Source: Cyanocohniella sp. LLY
GTDB lineage: Bacteria; Cyanobacteriota; Cyanobacteriia; Cyanobacteriales; Nostocaceae
Assembly: GCA_022241785.1 (NCBI GenBank)
Contig: JAKOMP010000072.1
Coordinates: forward strand, 1-33,730
Length of the DNA: 33,730 nt
Reading direction: 5' to 3'
Position 1 is the first letter of the stretch; every line of letters starts with the position of its first letter. Under the pieces are notes generated by a model. It ran no database searches. It was given only the letters and a program-made list of their open reading frames with translations, and was not told where the DNA came from. Shown one piece after another: positions 23,999-33,564 of the stretch. A program made the translations under genes and the position numbers.

Positions 23999-25570
23999 AT
24001 GAAATATCAGAATAAACTCCCAGAATACTTACTACACATACCTCCAAAAATGTGGCAGGAATTTTGCAAAAGTATGTTAGAGTCTCGAAATATTAACGAA
24101 GAAGTTATTGGCTTCTTTTTCTGTAAAAGCCATCAAATTTCCCAACTCAAGATTCGCTACATTCCTAAAGCTTGGGTAGTTCCTTTACAAGATTGTTACG
24201 AATTACAATCGAATAGTGGCTTAGTATTAGCACAAAAATTCCATTCCTACATATTAGAAAAGTATCTTCAAGATGGACTGCATGTGGTTCATATTCACAC
24301 CCATATTGGCGAGTTCATGCCTGAATTTTCATCTGTTGATGATTATTATGAATCTGAATATGCTAATTTTCTGACTCGTAACTTTTCTCAAAAAATCCGG
24401 TTAATTTCTGGAGTTTTCAACCAATCACTACAAAAAGGTAAATTCCGAATCTGGAACAGAAAAGGTAAAAATTATTATCATGTTGATTTTCATAATACAT
24501 ACTTAAAAACAAATAATTTTGATGCCAGTTTCGCTTCAGATGCAGTACAAGAAGAATTTGAGCAACCATTTAATAGTCAATATCAAGATGGATTTGATAA
24601 TACGACAATTTTAAGTTCCTTCTCCAAAAATTTAATGCAATCCACGACGAAATCAATTTTTAGCCAGCAAAAATCCTATAATAATCAAAATCTGATGTTT
24701 GCCAGACAAAGAATATTTGGTGATGTCTGTCAAAAGCAACTTCACGAACTCAAAATCAGCCTGATTGGTTGCGGTGGAATCGGTGCAAATTTTGCCGAAT
24801 CATTAGGGAGATTGGGAGTAAAAAATTGGGTTTTAATTGACAGCGATCGCCTGGAAACAGTCAATCTCAATCGAATGCCAGGAGCCACCCAAAAAATGGT
24901 CGAGCAACAATGGTATAAAGTCGATTATATCAAATATTTAATTAAAAAAATCTACCCCACAGGTTCCAATGTCAAAGCTATCCCCACATCATGCGATCTC
25001 GAAATAGCTCAAACAGAAATAGCCGGAGCTGATTTAATTGTAGTGGCAACAGATAATCATCTCTCCCGCAAACAAGCCCAGGAATTAGCATTGACATATA
25101 TGCGTCCTCTGGTTTGTCTGGGTACTCACATCGATATCAACCCGTCTGATAACACACCACGAATGTTTTGTCGTGTCACCGTTCCACCTTTGGGGGGTGG
25201 TTGGTGTTTGATGTGCGGTAATATTATTAGCCTGCAAAAAGCAGCCGTCGAATCCGCACCAGCACAAATCAATCAAATGGTGAATCGCGCAGGCTATATA
25301 GAAGGAGTCAACGACCCAGCAGTATTCTGGTTAAATAGTATTTGTGCGAGTACCGGAGTCGGTGTAATTCACGGTATGGTAAGCGGTTTTCTCAATTTAG
25401 ATGCTGGCATTGATTGGATTTACGAGTTTCCTAATTCCGTTTGGCATCAAACAGATACAAAGTATTTAGAAACACCTGATTGTTATTTCTGTTCTCACTC
25501 TAACGGCTTAACAACAGAGAGTGAAGATATTGATACAGAAAGCGATGTTGACAATATGGACTATTGGTAG
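23999..25570 (+). CDS. JAB/JAMM peptidase fused to E1-like (ThiF-type) activating enzyme
   Basis: A 523-residue two-domain protein. The N-terminal JAB domain has Glu34-Glu35 before VIGFF, the metal-binding HVVHIHTH (residues 95-102) and SSVDD at 111-115. This matches the JAMM pattern apart from a spacing one residue longer than usual. The C-terminal E1 domain has the Rossmann ATP loop LIGCGGIGANFAESLG (257-262 core), the acidic IDSDRLETVNLNRM segment with the Arg typical of E1, and two zinc Cys pairs: WCLMC and DCYFC near the end. The E1 part would adenylate the modifier; the JAB part would process it or remove it from targets. It completes a Ub-like operon related to bacterial anti-phage Bil-type systems. 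Confidence 0.88.
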   Translation: MKYQNKLPEYLLHIPPKMWQEFCKSMLESRNINEEVIGFFFCKSHQISQLKIRYIPKAWVVPLQDCYELQSNSGLVLAQKFHSYILEKYLQDGLHVVHIHTHIGEFMPEFSSVDDYYESEYANFLTRNFSQKIRLISGVFNQSLQKGKFRIWNRKGKNYYHVDFHNTYLKTNNFDASFASDAVQEEFEQPFNSQYQDGFDNTTILSSFSKNLMQSTTKSIFSQQKSYNNQNLMFARQRIFGDVCQKQLHELKISLIGCGGIGANFAESLGRLGVKNWVLIDSDRLETVNLNRMPGATQKMVEQQWYKVDYIKYLIKKIYPTGSNVKAIPTSCDLEIAQTEIAGADLIVVATDNHLSRKQAQELALTYMRPLVCLGTHIDINPSDNTPRMFCRVTVPPLGGGWCLMCGNIISLQKAAVESAPAQINQMVNRAGYIEGVNDPAVFWLNSICASTGVGVIHGMVSGFLNLDAGIDWIYEFPNSVWHQTDTKYLETPDCYFCSHSNGLTTESEDIDTESDVDNMDYW

Positions 25571-25652
25571 TCAGTGTGCCTGAGTCAATATGTAAGCCAA
25601 TAATAATACCGCCAGTTGACCGTAACTCAAAGCTTGACTATTCTGTTTGTGA

Positions 25653-25898
25653 AATGAGCGAACCGATCGTAATTACCAAGCTGAAGTCCTAAGCTCATCA
25701 CAACTTGGTAATGGAACTTGGAGCGCAACAGGCATTAGTGGTATATGGAGTGCTACAAATCCGACTGCCATTGTTCCAGCAAAACCAGACACTGTTACTG
25801 TTCCTGAACCTAGTTTTATGCTCTCGTTTGGAATGTTTGTACTAGGAGGAAGCATTCTCAAGCAGCATACCAAACGTAAAAAATCTTTAATAGTTTGA
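25653..25898 (+). pseudogene. C-terminal remnant of a PEP-CTERM protein
   Basis: An open frame without a start codon, following a stop at 25650, ends with the sorting signal VPEPSFMLSFGMFVLGG, a membrane helix and the basic tail KQHTKRKKSLIV. PEP-CTERM signals direct exported proteins to exosortase. The upstream part (SSQLGNGTWSATGISGIWSA) looks like the end of a secreted domain. The N-terminus and signal peptide are missing, so this is a fragment, possibly left by a rearrangement at the end of the Ub-like operon. Confidence 0.75.
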
Positions 25899-25934
25899 GT
25901 AAATTTTTCGGTAGTGCGATCGCTGATCCTGTAG

Positions 25935-25966
25935 GGTGTATTAATGAAATGTAATGCACCTTTTTA
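25935..25966 (+). terminator. Hairpin followed by T-run
   Basis: GGTGTATTA (25935-25943) pairs with TAATGCACC (25952-25960) with one T-G wobble, then TTTTTAA. It may end transcripts from the JAB-E1 side. It resembles the palindrome at 16093. The remainder of 25967-26237 shows no gene. Confidence 0.55.
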
Positions 25967-26237
25967 ATGCTAATTATTTGTGCTTTATGCTACGGACTAC
26001 TGCTGTTCTAACTTGGTTTTAATCGAGTTCAAAGCGGTGTAATGTTTGAAGGAGAATGAGAAGTGCTTAGGACTCGGTAGCTGAAATAATGAAAACGCCG
26101 TGGTAAGTCTTCGGTATCGTTTTTTAAAGCATTTCTTGCTGCTTAGTCTAGTTCCTGCTGCGAAACTCTAAACCCTTACGGCAATTGATGAGCAGAAAAA
26201 TAATAGTACTTTTGAACTAGTCTAAACTCCAGATTAG

Positions 26238-26269
26238 AAAAAGTCCAAACATCACTGTTTGGACTTTTT
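26238..26269. terminator. Bidirectional terminator
   Basis: AAAAAGTCCAAACA (26238-26251) and TGTTTGGACTTTTT (26256-26269) form a perfect 14-bp stem with a TCAC loop. A-run and T-run make it usable in both directions; it lies 26 nt beyond the stop of the dynamin gene. Confidence 0.88.
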
Positions 26270-26295
26270 TACTACAACTGAAATTAAAGAGAACA

Positions 26296-28479
26296 TTAAA
26301 CAGTTTCTTCAAGAAGCTTGTCAGTGATAGCTTCTATCTCATTCCATTGAGTAAGAATTTGCTTATCTAGGGTATTTAAACGAGACACTTCTGCCGTTTT
26401 GTCAATTTCTTGAGATTCTTTTTGAGCCAAAAGCTCTTGTAACTCTGCTTTGCGAGATGAAATATCACTGTCAATTCTCTGAGTTACTTCCTTCTCAAAG
26501 TTATTAAAAATTTCTTTCACGAAATTATAAACTTTGATCCTTTCTGCCTTAGCAACATTCGGCAAACTCTCTTTCATTTTTTCTTTAGTTAACTTGACTA
26601 ACTTATTTCTGGCTAATCGTAATTGAACAGCGCCTGCAAATAAACCAGCTAAAGCTATACCTATTGGTCCTAAAAAAGTCCCCCCACCATATAGTAAAAA
26701 GATATTAGCTCCTACAGCAGTCAGAAATTGACCAATTAAACTTTTCCAATCTAAAGCTCCAAAACCTACTAAAGCAGCCCCCGCAGGATTTCCTAAAAAT
26801 ATCCCAGCAGCAGCCCCTGCCCATCTCGTCCAGCCAGGAGTTCGTTCTTCGGAATAAACTGTTCCTGTTTCTATCTTTTGTTCATTCAGTTTTGCATAAA
26901 TTTTATCTGTCACTTGGGTATAAGCATCGCCATAATTTTCGGCACTTTGAGCAATTTGAGAAAAAGCTTCTTTGAGTTTTTGTTCTGCTTTTTTAGTCCA
27001 GTCTGCTATCTTGTCATTAGAATACTGATTAAATGCCTGTTCTAAATTCTCTTGAAACTCTTTTCGTTTACCACCTTTAAGTAAATCAAAAATTTTTAAG
27101 TCAGGTTGGTATGGAGAAAAATCGGTTTCAAATGTACTATCTAAATTAGAGAGATAGTTACAGAAATCATCTGCCAATTCATTAGCGTAACGTTCTGATT
27201 TAGTCCGAATTTCATGTTGAAATCCATCTCTAATCTCAACCAACTGATTGAATTCCGGCTGAACTTCTTGAATTTTTTGTTTTAGTTCTTCTGCTCCTGT
27301 ATCTAGTAAAGTTATGCGTATTCCCACAGCTTCGTGAACTTGATGATAGATTTGACGAACTAAACCTTTGACATTTAGTAGCTCGGCAATAATTCTTTTT
27401 TGGGTGAGGAAAGGGCGTAAGACATCGAAAAACTTATCGAACCCAGTCCCCTCTAGTGAACCAGAGGGATTTTTTGTACGGGCTTTAAAGGCTGCTAAAG
27501 AATTTAGCTCAAATACTCGTTGCTCGTAGAGATTTCTGCCGTTGTCTTGACAATAAGGAGACAGATTGCTTTGAAATACTTGACGAAGTTTATTTTCAGC
27601 TTCTGGTAATTCATCTTCATCTTCTATTTTTTGAGCAATTAAATCCCAATTATTAATCAGGAAAAAAGTAGCTAATTCTTTGTCATGAATATAATTTTCT
27701 AAGTAACGCCGCTCTGCTTGAGTACATGGTTGCGTAGCAGAAAGAACGAAAAGAATTGCATGACAGTTATTGATATAACCCAGAGCTAAATTATTTCGGG
27801 ATTCGGTATCATTTAAACCAGGACTGTCAATTAATTCTACTCCCTTCTCTAAAATATCTAGGGGATACTCGATAACGGCGTATTCTACATCTGGAAACGC
27901 TGCTATTCCTTCTTCTTCCAATTTCTTGGCTTCATCGGGAGGTATAGTGTAGCGTTCTTTAAAGCTATCAAAATCCATTGCTTCGGGTCGTTTATCGTCA
28001 TTAAAATGAATAATTACTTGTTTGTTTTCTCCATAACGAACAACAGTCAGCACTGCTGTGCAAGGATTAACACCTGTAGGCAAGATTTTTTCCCCAATAA
28101 TGGCATTTAATAAGGTGCTTTTACCTCGTTTCATATCTCCTAGCACGAGTAATCGAAATACACCTTGACGCAAATTTTCACTAACATTATTGAGATATAC
28201 GATATCCTGCTCAAATCCCAATTTTCCAGAGCTATCTTCACCTGCTATTTCTGATTGCATCAATATGTCTGCTGTTTTATTTAAAATTTCAGCAGTTTCT
28301 CGACGAACTTTGGTGGCTTTTTCTAAATCATTACCTAATCGGTCTCCTTCGTTGACAGAAGTTTGTGCCGTTACCGTATCCATAGTATTAGTTTCACTCA
28401 TTACTTCAAGGATATTGGAGGTGGATTCGTTATGGATGTGTCTATCAATATTACTCATGATTTTCATCTCCCGATTCAA
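26296..28479 (-). CDS. Bacterial dynamin-like GTPase
   Basis: A 727-residue protein, close to the size of cyanobacterial BDLP. The GTPase motifs are in order: P-loop GDMKRGKST (114-122), Thr of PCTAVLT, DSPGLND (218-224) and NNWD (276-279). A long helical region follows, with a hydrophobic paddle at about 570-645 (AGIFLGNPAGAALVGFGALD, then GGGTFLGPIGIALAGLFAGA). A final helical bundle completes the dynamin layout. Such proteins bind and remodel membranes; some bacterial dynamins protect against phage lysis. The first 50 residues are variable and polar, so a later Met (MSNIDRH) is also possible as start. It is probably membrane associated. Its own terminator lies just downstream. Confidence 0.9.
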   Translation of the reverse strand: MNREMKIMSNIDRHIHNESTSNILEVMSETNTMDTVTAQTSVNEGDRLGNDLEKATKVRRETAEILNKTADILMQSEIAGEDSSGKLGFEQDIVYLNNVSENLRQGVFRLLVLGDMKRGKSTLLNAIIGEKILPTGVNPCTAVLTVVRYGENKQVIIHFNDDKRPEAMDFDSFKERYTIPPDEAKKLEEEGIAAFPDVEYAVIEYPLDILEKGVELIDSPGLNDTESRNNLALGYINNCHAILFVLSATQPCTQAERRYLENYIHDKELATFFLINNWDLIAQKIEDEDELPEAENKLRQVFQSNLSPYCQDNGRNLYEQRVFELNSLAAFKARTKNPSGSLEGTGFDKFFDVLRPFLTQKRIIAELLNVKGLVRQIYHQVHEAVGIRITLLDTGAEELKQKIQEVQPEFNQLVEIRDGFQHEIRTKSERYANELADDFCNYLSNLDSTFETDFSPYQPDLKIFDLLKGGKRKEFQENLEQAFNQYSNDKIADWTKKAEQKLKEAFSQIAQSAENYGDAYTQVTDKIYAKLNEQKIETGTVYSEERTPGWTRWAGAAAGIFLGNPAGAALVGFGALDWKSLIGQFLTAVGANIFLLYGGGTFLGPIGIALAGLFAGAVQLRLARNKLVKLTKEKMKESLPNVAKAERIKVYNFVKEIFNNFEKEVTQRIDSDISSRKAELQELLAQKESQEIDKTAEVSRLNTLDKQILTQWNEIEAITDKLLEETV

Positions 28480-28563
28480 ATGTGCATTTTGCGTTTTGAT
28501 ATTTATGAGTTCACAAATGGTGGCAATAGAATGAACGCTCAGTTAGTTATGCAACTGACGAAA

Positions 28564-29046
28564 TTAATTAGAATTTTGTAATGAGATGATTTCCTGTGTA
28601 ATAGAGTTTATTTGTCGATTATAGTTATCGATTTGAACAGCATAGGAAGTTAAATTGGCAGCGACTTCAGCACAACGTTGAAAATTTTCATGATTTAAAC
28701 AATAATTAGTTCCAACTATTCCCATACCTGTCAAAAATACTTTGGTCGTTGGATCTAAACTTTGTTCTAAGATTGCAGCAATCCCTACTCCTGAAACTAA
28801 TAAAGCAGCAGAAGCTTTGGGATTTATTAGCATATAAAAACCCATTTCTGTCTGTAGATTCTCTGTTTGTATTTTGTAATCCTCCTTCCGTTGTAGCAAT
28901 TGTTGAATTTCGTAGTTATATTGAGCTAATGCCATACTTGGATTCAAGCAAGTCAGAGAAAGGGTGACGCTTAATAACATCTTTTTTATGTTCATTGAAG
29001 AATTGTTAGAGGGTTTGAAAAAGTTGATGAGTGAAGTATTGAGCAT
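28564..29046 (-). CDS. Predicted secreted protein, unknown function
   Basis: A 160-residue protein from ATG 29046 (AAGG 8 nt upstream). A second start at Met18 (ATG 28993-28995) would place the signal peptide MNIKKMLLSVTLSLTCLNPS at the very N-terminus, with cleavage after AMALA. The mature part is helical: a coiled-coil segment (YEIQQLLQRKEDYKIQTENL), a Gly/Ala-rich hydrophobic stretch (SAALLVSGVGIAAIL) and a second coiled coil. Two Cys (NYCLNHENFQRC) may pair in the periplasm. It lies upstream of and on the same strand as the dynamin gene. Family not recognised. Confidence 0.7.
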   Translation of the reverse strand: MLNTSLINFFKPSNNSSMNIKKMLLSVTLSLTCLNPSMALAQYNYEIQQLLQRKEDYKIQTENLQTEMGFYMLINPKASAALLVSGVGIAAILEQSLDPTTKVFLTGMGIVGTNYCLNHENFQRCAEVAANLTSYAVQIDNYNRQINSITQEIISLQNSN

Positions 29047-29754
29047 AGTTTTTTTCCTTTGTCTGAGGTAAATTATCTTAATCTTGGCAAATACGTGAAT
29101 GGGGAAATTATCTTCTCAAGTCAAAAAATGGAGGTGATCGCCTCTAGGATTGTAGGATTTCATGTTTACAGTTCAAATTACTTGACTGGGTAATTTTTAT
29201 ACTTATGAATTTAACAGTAACAATCCGAAAAAACCGTCTATTTATGCGAATGACGAAAATAACTAAAAATTAAGCGATCGCACTCATCAACCCAAAAATT
29301 GCGGATGAAATCCTGATTAAGTAGTCAACTTACAAAAGCTTTTGATCTCCTGACATTAACTGGTAATTGAAAACTCGGCGTTGCTAAATAATGCAATCAG
29401 CCTTGTTGAATAGGTATCTTACCAGCTTCAGAATATCTATTTATCCCCTTTGCTTTCTCCCCACATATAGCCTTTTTTAATCTAGTGAGGTACAGTTTTA
29501 AAGCTGCTTGCCTTGATATAAAAGGTTTAGGTGTACTTCAGTTGCCTGGGAAACGCTATACACATATAAAAATGTCAGCAGATAATCAATTTGTCATTCG
29601 CATCAAAACTACTTTCAAAAAATTTTAGCAATGCTAATTGTATTTATAGATAACAGTTCAGACATTTTTTTAATGAACTGAAGCAATCTATTTGTCTATT
29701 TCTACCTGAAAACTAAAACTGGTCACCCAACTTCAGACAATAGGAGAATTAATC
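29047..29754. other. 708-bp gene-free stretch
   Basis: AT-rich with one HIP1 site (about 29274) and no convincing open frame. A sequence GGCGTTGCTAAATAATGCAA near 29378 resembles terminal repeats of IS5-type elements, but no partner end was found. It must hold the divergent promoters for the two flanking secreted-protein genes; none can be assigned with confidence. Confidence 0.5.
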
Positions 29755-30264
29755 ATGTCTAAAATCCTCAAATCTTCACTAACTCTTTGCTTGACTGCAT
29801 TGATTTTAAGCAGCCTTTATCAGCGTCCAGCTTCAGCTAACCCATTTCGCTTTTTGCAAGATATTAACAATACAATTCGCACAATAGATAGTACTGTGAA
29901 AACAACTAACACTTCAATTCAAAATTTAAGCAACACTTTAGGTATCCAATCTCCTGGTACAAATAGCAAAGATCCAACCCAACAACTTCTAGGAGTTTAC
30001 GAAACTTGGTATAAAGGATTATCAAGCTCAGATCAAGAAATAGTTGCTTGGTTAGTCATGCAACACGCTAAAAGTCAGACTGTCACCTTTGAAACTATTT
30101 CTAACAGCGAATGGTTCTTACAAAAACCAATCACTGACCAGTCTCAAGTTTCATCTTTATTCTTTAAACTACAGCAAGTTATAGACGCATCTGCTCATGA
30201 AAGAAGTCGATTTTTATCCTTTGCATTTTGTGTTAATAGTGGTGGTAATAATTGTGGCTCTTAG
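29755..30264 (+). CDS. Predicted secreted protein, unknown function
   Basis: A 169-residue protein with a good ribosome site (AGGAGA 7 nt upstream of ATG 29755). The signal peptide MSKILKSSLTLCLTALILSS runs to a likely cleavage at PASA-NPF. Mature part: a Thr/Ser/Asn-rich helical stretch (INNTIRTIDSTVKTTNTSIQ) then a compact region QEIVAWLVMQHAKSQ and a C-terminus with two Cys (FCVNSGGNNCGS). Family not recognised. It is followed 180 nt later by another secreted-protein gene on the same strand, so the two may form a unit. Confidence 0.75.
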   Translation: MSKILKSSLTLCLTALILSSLYQRPASANPFRFLQDINNTIRTIDSTVKTTNTSIQNLSNTLGIQSPGTNSKDPTQQLLGVYETWYKGLSSSDQEIVAWLVMQHAKSQTVTFETISNSEWFLQKPITDQSQVSSLFFKLQQVIDASAHERSRFLSFAFCVNSGGNNCGS

Positions 30265-30444
30265 AATAAACAGTTAACAACTATCATCCAAAAGAATTCA
30301 ATGTCGGGAGTTATTTCTTCTTCAAAAATTTTGACTTCCGACTTCCTATTTAGAGCGAAGCGATATAACTCTTGTGGAGGGAGCATATTACCTGCCCAAA
30401 ACATGAAAATATACCAAAATAAAATGATAACTGTTCACTCATAA

Positions 30445-31410
30445 ATGAATAATTATATGATGATTAAACAAAAACGATTAATTATTAGTTTTTTTTCATT
30501 ATCTTGCCTGAATCTGCATATTTTTTCTGACTATCGTATAAATAAGGCTTTAGCAAATAAAACACAAACTAATTTCAGTCATTTTCAGTTAGCCTCTCTT
30601 CCTCCTTGGGAAAGACCAACAAATAGCAATGCACCCTATTTTTTACCTCCTTGGGGTCTGACAGTTAAAGATTTTGTTGTCACTCGCCAAATGCCATTGA
30701 GTTCTGGTCAAAGAGAAGTTCTTTTAGTTTCACCATCTACAGGTTCAGAGCAGCGTTTATTTATTAACTTACCAAATTCTGCTAACTTTGAACTACACGA
30801 AATCGCATTTAATCGGGTATTAATTTCAAGTGATACTGTTCCATTTAAAAATCAACAACTGCAAGCATCACTCCAAAACTTCCAGGTGAAATTTTCTCGC
30901 AACTCATTATCAGAAGTGGTTTTATCGGATGGCACAAAAGCACAGATTAGAGCTAATGCTGCTACTATCAAGTCACCAAGTGGAAAAACACTAGAAACTT
31001 TTCAGTTATTAGGAAATGTAACTAATCAAAAAATTGCTGATATTCCCCGTCAAAAGTCAAACAAGTTAGTCCCATACTCACCTAATTCTTTTTATCAAAT
31101 CGCACGCTCTCAGACATCAACTACTTGTCAAGACAATGCCCAAAAATCGATAAATCAAATCTCTACATCTATGGATTCTTGGTCTAGTCAGATGTCACAA
31201 TCTTCTTCAGAGCTAGTCCAGGCTTTGGGTTGGGCAATTGGTCATGGTTCCGCTGCATTACAAAATTCTGCAACTATTGATGGTTCTGGTTTACCAGAAT
31301 TAACCTGTAGATCACCTGTGCAGTGTGAGGAGAGACGTGTAAGCGGTGGTAGTGAAATTAGAACGGGAGCAACGCGATTTTGTGAGATGACCCCACCTGG
31401 AGAGCGATAA
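30445..31410 (+). CDS. Secreted protein gene, 3' end interrupted by an ISKra4-like element
   Basis: The present frame has 321 residues. The N-terminus has a hydrophobic export segment (RLIISFFSLSCLNLHIFS). The mature part starts with Pro/Trp-rich LPPWERP and FLPPWGL, followed by beta-rich sequence and a helical Ser/Gln segment (STSMDSWSSQMSQSSSELVQ). Up to Thr307 it is gene sequence; the last 14 residues (GATRFCEMTPPGER) come from the terminal repeat of the element starting at 31365. The original end appears at 33336-33399 and reads CPEGFAQLIADAPDWVEWMG before a stop. Joining 31364 to 33336 restores a 327-residue protein in frame. Function not known. Confidence 0.7.
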   Translation: MNNYMMIKQKRLIISFFSLSCLNLHIFSDYRINKALANKTQTNFSHFQLASLPPWERPTNSNAPYFLPPWGLTVKDFVVTRQMPLSSGQREVLLVSPSTGSEQRLFINLPNSANFELHEIAFNRVLISSDTVPFKNQQLQASLQNFQVKFSRNSLSEVVLSDGTKAQIRANAATIKSPSGKTLETFQLLGNVTNQKIADIPRQKSNKLVPYSPNSFYQIARSQTSTTCQDNAQKSINQISTSMDSWSSQMSQSSSELVQALGWAIGHGSAALQNSATIDGSGLPELTCRSPVQCEERRVSGGSEIRTGATRFCEMTPPGER

Positions 31411-33336
31411 GCCTACGGCATAGCTTCGCTTACCGCTAATAAATATATTTAAGCACTTAGTATGTTTATTACCTAAAATCGAATAAGTGGGCATAACAAA
31501 AAATCCTTTCAATGAATGTCAAAAGGTTACTGGTAAAGAAGCATAGTGATTGGTTTAAAAAATATTGGCGCTCAATCTCTTGTACTTAGTATTGATTATG
31601 CCAATGTTTCTAGCGAAGTAGAAATGACTGTATAAAATTTATCAAGCATTTATAGGTTTAATAAAGGAATTAAATATAGAATCACAAAAATTATCCCAAG
31701 TTTTAGCTATCCATTGACATCGAAGATGTAACATGATTTCGGCATGATCTTTAAGCCAAAACTTACTGTTCCCTTTCATGCGTAAATTAACAACTTGACG
31801 AATTAAACTTTCAACAGCGCCACTACCAAGAGGGAGCTTTTGAGATGCAACTTCGTTATATTTTAGAAGTCTCCGTCGATAAGCTTTTAAAATATAATTT
31901 CGCTCTCGGACTAAAATTTTCAGACGTTCCCCAGTCGCCTCATGAATAAATTCATCCATGTTTCTCATTAAAGCTAATGCTTGACCTTTCTTTAAAGTTT
32001 TCCGCGCCTTTTTAAACCATTGTTGGCGTTCATCTTTTGTACTAAATGCAGCATCAGCAAAGTCTTGTAAATGTGATGCAGCATGATAAAAATCTAATAA
32101 CTGATAAGTTTGAATTGGGCAGTTTAATTTTTTTAATAACCGAGGGATATGTATCCATATCCAGTCTGCACCATCCGCAATTAATAAAACCTGTTTTGCC
32201 TGACTAATCCCTAAATTAATCAAGTACATCTCTAATATTTGTAAAAATACTTCAAATCCTGAATAAGTTCCATCATTAGTAATAGGAATCTCGCCATTCT
32301 TGATTTTTTCACCTTGCTCGTTCACTACATAAATGGTTAATAATTTTGGCTCAATCCATTCTCCTGTATAGCCTACACGGTTAGTCTTAACCTTACGCCT
32401 ACCTTTATTATTAATCCGAATTCGGGTACGACCGCCATCTACAGCAATGATAACACGCTGGTCTTTTAGAACATTCTTTGTCGGTAAACTGCCACACTCT
32501 AAATTTTTTAATTTCGATTGGCGTAAATCTATCCCGATTTTACCGAAGTAGTATGTTAGCCGTTCTATGCGTTTTAGACTGATATTTATGCCCCAATCTA
32601 TTAGTGTTGTGCGCGCTGCTTCAAAAGAACCAGCAATTGCACCATATTGGGCAATTTTTGAGAAAACACCAGGAGTTAACCCCTCAGACATTCCTAAATA
32701 TCTTAAGAATGGACAAAATCCTGTCTGTAATGATTTTTGATTTTTATTTGGTTGAGTTGGACGTTCAACTACATAGGGTAATTTTAAACTTAATTCCACA
32801 TTACCAATTGTTAATATTTGGCGCTTTTTACAACCATGTTTTTGTGTTGTCTTATGCCACCATCCCTGTGTCTGCTGCATTGCTTTATCCAAAAACTCTT
32901 GAGATTTTGACAGCTTATGAAGTAACAAAGCCGTACATTCTCCCGCTAAAATTAATGCAGACTCTCTAATTTTTTCCTCTCGTTCCTTGAAAAAGCGTCC
33001 ATCCCATTCTGATATATTCGTTAATTCTAAAAGTTTCGTAACTTTTTCTTGAAACTGTTCTAATGATTTGCTTAAATCGAAAGTAGAATATATACTATTT
33101 TTCATTCGGTGTAGGCACTCCCTGTTTTGATGTCAAATATCAAAACCTTTACTATTCGGGAATCCTACCTTTTTTTTGCCCAAAAACCGAGTCTTATTTA
33201 TCTCTGGTCATAAAAATCAGATTTGTTCATCAGTATTAACATTGATGTATCTGTAACTAATATCTATAATCTACTGAAGCTAGTTTTTAGCGATCGCTCT
33301 CCAGGTGGGGTCATCTCACAAAATCGCGTTGCTCCC
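31365..33336. mobile_element. ISKra4-like insertion sequence, about 1972 bp
   Basis: Exact 44-bp inverted repeats bound the element: 31365-31408, starting GGGAGCAACGCGATTTTGTG, and its reverse complement at 33293-33336. It encloses one transposase gene on the minus strand. No target duplication is visible, which agrees with some ISKra4 groups as I recall them. The outermost base pair could belong to the target instead. The 3' side inside the element (31411-31641) carries a dispersed repeat (GCCTACGGCATAGCTTCGCT). Confidence 0.8.
31642..33105 (-). CDS. ISKra4-family transposase
   Basis: A 487-residue protein. Motifs in order: a Cys-free N-terminal helical part, VIIAVDGGRTRIRINNKGRR (first Asp), VLLIADGADWIWIHIPRLLK (second Asp), QLLDFYHAASHLQDFADAAF, and the last acidic motif LGSGAVESLIRQVVNLRMKG with Glu. 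This is the DDE layout of ISKra4-type transposases. The reading frame is full length without shifts, so the element may still move. It lies inside the element bounded by 44-bp inverted repeats. Confidence 0.88.
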   Translation of the reverse strand: MKNSIYSTFDLSKSLEQFQEKVTKLLELTNISEWDGRFFKEREEKIRESALILAGECTALLLHKLSKSQEFLDKAMQQTQGWWHKTTQKHGCKKRQILTIGNVELSLKLPYVVERPTQPNKNQKSLQTGFCPFLRYLGMSEGLTPGVFSKIAQYGAIAGSFEAARTTLIDWGINISLKRIERLTYYFGKIGIDLRQSKLKNLECGSLPTKNVLKDQRVIIAVDGGRTRIRINNKGRRKVKTNRVGYTGEWIEPKLLTIYVVNEQGEKIKNGEIPITNDGTYSGFEVFLQILEMYLINLGISQAKQVLLIADGADWIWIHIPRLLKKLNCPIQTYQLLDFYHAASHLQDFADAAFSTKDERQQWFKKARKTLKKGQALALMRNMDEFIHEATGERLKILVRERNYILKAYRRRLLKYNEVASQKLPLGSGAVESLIRQVVNLRMKGNSKFWLKDHAEIMLHLRCQWIAKTWDNFCDSIFNSFIKPINA

Positions 33337-33399
33337 TGCCCAGAGGGGTTTGCTCAATTGATTGCAGATGCTCCCGATTGGGTCGAGTGGATGGGCTAG
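33336..33399 (+). pseudogene. Severed 3' end of the secreted-protein gene at 30445
   Basis: Directly after the right terminal repeat the plus strand reads CPEGFAQLIADAPDWVEWMG and stops at 33397. It has no start. It joins in frame to the gene left of the element, so it is taken as its lost C-terminus. The stretch 33400-33564 shows no gene. Confidence 0.6.
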
Positions 33400-33564
33400 A
33401 TTGTTGTCATTACCCAATACCACTTTGAAAAAAGAATGCGATAGATACCCATCACCAAAGTCTTGTTATGTCTAACTTTCTTAATGAGGTGAAAAATCTA
33501 AAAATTTAATCAGTTTATATAATGACTCCCGGTTCGCCCATTTTTTCGGGAGATAGAAAAAAGC

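Noticed and set aside
29378-29400. IS5-like terminal repeat (GGCGTTGCTAAATA)
   Set aside because: No matching second end and no transposase remnant nearby; kept only as a remark.
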